This document shows positions 59,292 through 64,000 of a DNA stretch of 64,000 bases, piece by piece. Position 1 is the stretch's first letter. The number at the start of each line of letters is the position of its first letter. The DNA lies in NCBI GenBank assembly GCA_964550795.1, contig CAZKBH010000019.1:1-64000 (forward strand). The letters run 5' to 3'. The stretch comes from M3007 sp964550795 (GTDB lineage: Bacteria > Bacteroidota > Bacteroidia > Chitinophagales > Saprospiraceae). The notes under the pieces were generated by a model. That model did no database searches. It saw only the letters and a program-made list of their open reading frames with translations, and was not told where the DNA came from. A program made the position numbers and the translations under genes.

Positions 59292-62200
59292 ATGAAACAT
59301 TTTACCCTACTACTATCCTTTTTTAGCCTTTCTCTTACGCTTTTGGCCCAAAATGTGGTCATTTCTACGCAAAACCCCGACAATTTATACGTTTGTGGTA
59401 CCGACCAAATGACGGTGACGATGCAAAATGGCGCTGGTCCGGCTGCCACCAATTTGAAAGCCACCATCACTTTGCCCAATGGCGTCAGTTACCTGCAAGG
59501 CTCCGTGGCGGGGGCTGCGGAAGGCAATATTTCCAACCTCAACGCGCCCGTATTTGATTTGGCCGATCTGGCAGGCGGAGCGTCGGTTTCCTTTACGATA
59601 AACGTGACCGCATCCTGCCCAATTCTTCAGGATATCAATGCTGGCCTTACGTTTTCAAACACCGTTGTGGCGACCTATGCAGGGGGCAGCAAGCAGTTTG
59701 TATCCAACTTATATCCCGTAACGACGGGTTTTGTGAACATCAGCAGCGTATCCCCGCCCACCGTATCGGGTCAAAAAGGGGATGTCATCATGCGTATGAT
59801 TACGCTGAGAAACACCCGTAGCGGCCCTATTCAATCGCTGCAAGTGACCGATGTGCACTCGGCGGGCATTAGCATTCAATTGGAGGGTGGCATCAATCAG
59901 AGCAATTTGCCAGCGATATTCAACGGCGAAATACCCGGTAGTTTTTTTACCTCGGTGGGCAATGGCGACAACCTGCTGGATTTCAACGAGGAAATAACCC
60001 TTGTGCAAAAAGTGACCATTGAAGATTGTGGCATTCCTTCTACCACGAACCAATCCCTCATCATCGTCGGTTGGGGTTGCAATGGGTCTATCTGTCAGCA
60101 GGATAGTGTGTTTGCCAATATTACCATTTTGCCGACTACCCAAAATCCCGATCTATCGTTCATTCCGATATATACGGCGCCCGTGAGCCAGTGCGGCCTA
60201 ACTCCCACAACACAAGAAATCCTGATCGTCAATACTGGCGAATTGGCCGTGATGAACATTGTTTTAAACCCCTTCGTCCTCGACACGACTTTCTACGCAC
60301 TGGATCAAGGCTCCATTGAATGGAACAACGGTTCGGGCTGGCAAGCCCTTTCTGCCTTAACCAACACCCTAACAGTTCTGAACAGTTGTGGTATTGCGGA
60401 CTATTCCGAATCAATGGTGTTGCAAGTACCCGAAGTGCTCCCGGGCGATACCGTTCGGGTTCGTTTTAATACCTATTTCTGCCAGGATGTTTGCAACGGA
60501 TTATTCCCTATGATGCGGGTTGGATACAATTATCCGAAAGCCTGTCCAGCCAACAGTTCGGTTGGTGGCTTGATCAGCTTTATCCCTGACGCGGAATTTT
60601 TGAAAATAGAAGCGAGCGTGGATTATGCACATGAAAACTGCCTGCAGGAAGATTCCACTTACGCGCTTACTTATTGGATAAAATCACAGCGTTTACTGCA
60701 AGACACCGGCTTTCTTCAGGTAATTTTTGAAATTCCGCTCGGCTTTGACTGGGTACAGGATTGTCCGTTCAGCTTAGACAACCAAGTGCCGCTGAGTTCT
60801 GAAATTGTAGCGAATTCAGACGGATCAGAAACGGTGCGCATGGTATTTGATTTGCCCTTTTCGCTGGATTCGGTGGCCAGCAACCTTTGTTTGGAATACC
60901 ACTGCGTACAAAACATGCCCTGCGAGCCGCCCGTGCCGGAAGCACCTCCAAGTGGGTCTGAATTTATTGTCTATCCGCCTCCTTCGGATTGTGGTGGTTG
61001 CCAACTAAAACTCAACACCTACTCGCTCATTTCTACTACGCCCGACGAACCCATCGAATGCGCTATTTCTTTTTGCGATGATTTTATTTTAGTCGTGGAT
61101 AATCATTGCGATACGACGCCGCTTGGACCTCCTAAAGGCCCTTGTACCGGTGGCTCTGGTCCAAATGGCGAGCCTTTTGCATATGAAATCAATTTTGATT
61201 CATACCGGATTAATTATGGTTTGCAGGATAACAATGACGACCGAAAGGCAGACAATAACAACACCGCCAATGCGCCAGGTGTACGCCGCGACCGTTATCT
61301 GGTGGGCGATACCATGCGCAACGAGGTGAAAGTGTACGTCTCCTCAGGCATCTTGTTTTCTTTAAATTTCAGGCTTTTCCTTGAATCTCTAGCCGATGAT
61401 TTTGGGCTAAACGATGGCGATGCGTACAACATCGCGAGGGGGAAAACAGCGTTTATGAACAACGACACCACAGAACTAATTGGTGCGCGTATTTTTTTCA
61501 AAACGATCTCTGGAGAGGAGTATGGTTGCCCTGTAGGCGTACCGAATATTCGAGCCGATCAGCGACTATTCCAGGTGGCCGAGCCGAACATCAACCCCCC
61601 GCAAAATGTGGATCAATTTACTTCCATGTACGATCAGTTCGATCTGCCTTTGGACAGTTTTATTCCATTGGGTTGTGTTCCACAGAACTTTGTGATTGGG
61701 GCCGGGGATTCTGTATTTTTTCAGGCGGACTATAAGTTCAAAAACAACTTTGTGCCTGAGGGTGCTAATACCCCCCCGCTGATTAATTTTCGTAGCTCCA
61801 TTTGTGATTTGGATAAAGCGTATGCCTGGAAACTGGAAGATTTCTGCTCTGAAAAACCGTTGAGTCAATTCTCCGGCTACCTCGAAACCGTAACACCCAA
61901 CATCCAGCGCTTGGAGCCTTGTGCGCAAAGCACCGAAACTGTCCCGTTCAAGTACCAAATGCGCATCGCCCGGGCAAATATGTTCCCTTTTGAGGTGCGG
62001 CAACTTTCAACCGTTACGGGCTTCAACTTCAGTCTGCCGGACAATGTCGGGATCGTGGATTCTCGGCTGAACTTCCTGGAGCTTCAGGAAAATGCTCCAC
62101 TTTTTGGCTCCACATTTGTCAATCCAACCGTTCAGGGCAATATCGCTTCGTTTGATCTCAGTCCATTTTTTGGTGATCCGCTGGACGAGGGTTATTCGTT

Positions 62201-64000
62201 TGGAATTTCTACCCGTTATGATACCACCTGCGGTTATACAGGTACTATGTTCAATTCCACTAGATTAGTCCTGCGTTATGCAAACCCTTGCATTAAAAAT
62301 CCACTGGACTCTGTAATTACGCTCATCAATCCAAACGGTTATCAAAATGGAAGCCCCGTGTTGGAGCTGTTCACGCAGGATGATGTATTGTATTTACCTA
62401 CGGATGAATTCCTTTTCAACTTTTTCCTGCGGAACAACAGTCCCATAAATGCTCAAAATGCCTGGTTGACCATTGAATCAGATGGCAGTTTAGCTGATTT
62501 ACAACTCTTGAGTATGCCGAGCCAAACACCGATTCCACAAATTGGCGGGGTGTACCAACTGGGTGAATTGTTGAGTTTTGCACAACCTGCCCTGCGCGTC
62601 CTGGCCCGCAATCTAAGTTGTCGCCCGGTCACTGTTACGTTCCGGTTTGGCTGGGATTGTTCCCCGGTTTTTAACAGCAACGGGGATGCCTGCGGCACTT
62701 TTTCAAAAACCATCGAAATCCGTCCGTTACTGCCTGAATTGGAACTGGTTGTTTTGAACCAACCGCCTACAATTCCGATGTGCGAACCCTCAGCTGTATT
62801 TGAATTTGAGGTGTCGAATGCCAACGACGGTCCGGCCTATAATGTCGTTCCGAGCATCAAATTGCCACCCGGAATCCGCATTGTGCCGGGCTCCTCGCAA
62901 CTGGCATTCCCGGCGGGTGGCGCTTTTGTCAACATGCCCAACCCGGTCCAACTCCCGGGCAATATTTGGCAATTCGACCCACAAGCGGCTTCCAGTAATC
63001 TGGCCCAAAATGGCCTTATTTCTGCCGATAACGCCCCGCTGAACGCCTTGCGCATTCGATTCAGGGTAGTTGCGGAATGCGGGGTAGTAGCCAACGCACA
63101 GCCCATTTACGGGGCTGAATCGCTGCGTTCTTGCGGCATTGCCTCCAATGTGCTGCGCAGACCCGGTCTTCCAATCGGCATCGAAGGGATTGAGCCAAGT
63201 TATACGGCGGTTTCTAACCTGCAATTTACCAACCCTCCCGGCATTGCGGGCTGTGGCCAGGAAATTGAACTTTCGGCGAGCATCGCGGTGAATGATACCC
63301 CCATGTCGGGCGATAGTATTTACGTTCTTTTGCCCGTTGGAACGAGCTACGTAAATGGTTCGTATCAATCTGGGACAAATGCGCCCGGCGGACCGCCCCA
63401 GGTTTCAGGGCAACAAATACAATTGCCGCTGCCCACTAACATCGGCGCGGGTAGTGTGCTCAATTTCAGCTTCCGCATTCGATACGATGACCCCGCCGGC
63501 TGCGCCGATAAATTGGTGATTTTGCAGACCCGCGAACAGGCTCAAGCGTTTTGTCCTTCCAACAATCAAGTCTGCAATATCTCCGTGGCAACGGGAGAGT
63601 CCTTGCTGGATTTGAACGCACAAAACCCTGAAATTCAACTCAATAACTTTAATTTGAATACGGCTGGGGGGCAAACCACTTTCCAAGCCGTACTCGAAAA
63701 TGCGGGCAATTCCATTGCTACCAATCCTGTGGTGCAACTTTACCACGACCTGAATGGCAACGGACAAATTGATCCAAGCGACCCACTTGTTGCCACGGTG
63801 AATGCCACGGGAAGCATTGCTCCGGGTGGAGTCTTGTCTATTGCTGGCAACCTCAACAACCTGCCTGCCACTGCTTTTTGCGACCTCATTGGGCTTATTC
63901 CTGCGGAAGAAAACTGCGCCTGCGCGGATCGGATTTTCTCCCTGAAAGGTGATCAAGTGGTTACTGAGATTATTAAAATTTGCGATCTTGAAGCGGTTAA
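59292..64000 (+). CDS. Giant secreted surface protein (3' end outside window)
   Basis: At least 1,569 codons with no stop to the window end. Signal peptide MKHFTLLLSFFSLSLTLLAQ. The rest is beta-rich, with recurring DUF11-like blocks on conserved themes such as GTDQMTVTMQNGAGPAATNL, ATITLPNGVSYLQGS, FEFEVSNANDGPAYNVVPSI and VLENAGNSIATNPVVQLYHD, plus many paired cysteines. This is the layout of large Bacteroidota extracellular proteins exported by T9SS; the C-terminal tail that would confirm this is not in the window. DUF11 assignment is from pattern, moderate certainty. Confidence 0.8.
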   Translation, partial: MKHFTLLLSFFSLSLTLLAQNVVISTQNPDNLYVCGTDQMTVTMQNGAGPAATNLKATITLPNGVSYLQGSVAGAAEGNISNLNAPVFDLADLAGGASVSFTINVTASCPILQDINAGLTFSNTVVATYAGGSKQFVSNLYPVTTGFVNISSVSPPTVSGQKGDVIMRMITLRNTRSGPIQSLQVTDVHSAGISIQLEGGINQSNLPAIFNGEIPGSFFTSVGNGDNLLDFNEEITLVQKVTIEDCGIPSTTNQSLIIVGWGCNGSICQQDSVFANITILPTTQNPDLSFIPIYTAPVSQCGLTPTTQEILIVNTGELAVMNIVLNPFVLDTTFYALDQGSIEWNNGSGWQALSALTNTLTVLNSCGIADYSESMVLQVPEVLPGDTVRVRFNTYFCQDVCNGLFPMMRVGYNYPKACPANSSVGGLISFIPDAEFLKIEASVDYAHENCLQEDSTYALTYWIKSQRLLQDTGFLQVIFEIPLGFDWVQDCPFSLDNQVPLSSEIVANSDGSETVRMVFDLPFSLDSVASNLCLEYHCVQNMPCEPPVPEAPPSGSEFIVYPPPSDCGGCQLKLNTYSLISTTPDEPIECAISFCDDFILVVDNHCDTTPLGPPKGPCTGGSGPNGEPFAYEINFDSYRINYGLQDNNDDRKADNNNTANAPGVRRDRYLVGDTMRNEVKVYVSSGILFSLNFRLFLESLADDFGLNDGDAYNIARGKTAFMNNDTTELIGARIFFKTISGEEYGCPVGVPNIRADQRLFQVAEPNINPPQNVDQFTSMYDQFDLPLDSFIPLGCVPQNFVIGAGDSVFFQADYKFKNNFVPEGANTPPLINFRSSICDLDKAYAWKLEDFCSEKPLSQFSGYLETVTPNIQRLEPCAQSTETVPFKYQMRIARANMFPFEVRQLSTVTGFNFSLPDNVGIVDSRLNFLELQENAPLFGSTFVNPTVQGNIASFDLSPFFGDPLDEGYSFGISTRYDTTCGYTGTMFNSTRLVLRYANPCIKNPLDSVITLINPNGYQNGSPVLELFTQDDVLYLPTDEFLFNFFLRNNSPINAQNAWLTIESDGSLADLQLLSMPSQTPIPQIGGVYQLGELLSFAQPALRVLARNLSCRPVTVTFRFGWDCSPVFNSNGDACGTFSKTIEIRPLLPELELVVLNQPPTIPMCEPSAVFEFEVSNANDGPAYNVVPSIKLPPGIRIVPGSSQLAFPAGGAFVNMPNPVQLPGNIWQFDPQAASSNLAQNGLISADNAPLNALRIRFRVVAECGVVANAQPIYGAESLRSCGIASNVLRRPGLPIGIEGIEPSYTAVSNLQFTNPPGIAGCGQEIELSASIAVNDTPMSGDSIYVLLPVGTSYVNGSYQSGTNAPGGPPQVSGQQIQLPLPTNIGAGSVLNFSFRIRYDDPAGCADKLVILQTREQAQAFCPSNNQVCNISVATGESLLDLNAQNPEIQLNNFNLNTAGGQTTFQAVLENAGNSIATNPVVQLYHDLNGNGQIDPSDPLVATVNATGSIAPGGVLSIAGNLNNLPATAFCDLIGLIPAEENCACADRIFSLKGDQVVTEIIKICDLEAV

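Overview
The window is chromosomal DNA of a Bacteroidota bacterium, most likely class Saprospiria (Haliscomenobacter/Lewinella-like). The class is inferred. Supporting signs are several type IX secretion system (T9SS) C-terminal sorting domains, a CHU_C/gliding-type C-terminus on a giant adhesin, a SusC-like TonB receptor with a CarboxypepD_reg plug extension, a serine-palmitoyltransferase-like enzyme, and Bacteroidota-style -7 promoter boxes (TAnnTTTG). These boxes lie just upstream of many genes, and purine-rich ribosome binding sites are largely absent. No rRNA, tRNA, CRISPR array, prophage or transposase gene was recognised.

Layout. 1-16.5 kb: the end of a T9SS cargo gene, a Crp/Fnr-CBS pair, aminotransferase, SmpB, an S8 protease with SH3 domains, a large BNR/VPS10-type secreted protein, LolA-like and prohibitin-like envelope proteins, TetR, a long-chain prenyl diphosphate synthase, Bcp peroxiredoxin, an ATP-grasp ligase and an Lgt-like protein. 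16.5-24.3 kb: a TPR histidine kinase, a possible structured RNA, Mn-type superoxide dismutase, a frameshifted TonB receptor, a lipoprotein and a secreted peptidylarginine-deiminase-like enzyme. 24.6-27.1 kb (minus strand): HemW, an OmpR-type regulator, YidD and two tandem tiny lipoproteins. 27.3-40.8 kb: a DUF6029-like protein, Omp28-like lipoprotein, acyl-CoA dehydrogenase, ATE-like transferase, serine-palmitoyltransferase-like enzyme, cysteine-synthase-like enzyme, a short-chain prenyl synthase flanked by two tiny ORF/terminator units, a second BNR protein with a T9SS tail, and CorA. 41.3-48.8 kb: a giant repetitive adhesin, split by a frameshift. 49-64 kb: DUF2141, BipA (with an in-frame amber codon), QueA, DUF2795, an outer-membrane protein, a triple-PDZ T9SS protein, a DUF4139 protein, and the first ~1,570 codons of a second giant surface protein.

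Most genes are housekeeping or cell-envelope functions. The striking part is the non-coding DNA. Several families of short repeats sit at gene ends. One is a composite element made of two 7-nt words arrayed on both sides of a conserved core, present twice in opposite orientation. Others are nested palindromes, a repeat that supplies stop codons to neighbouring genes, a 126-bp direct repeat, and a duplicated terminator. Three genes (TonB receptor, giant adhesin, bipA) carry reading-frame disruptions that need read-level verification.
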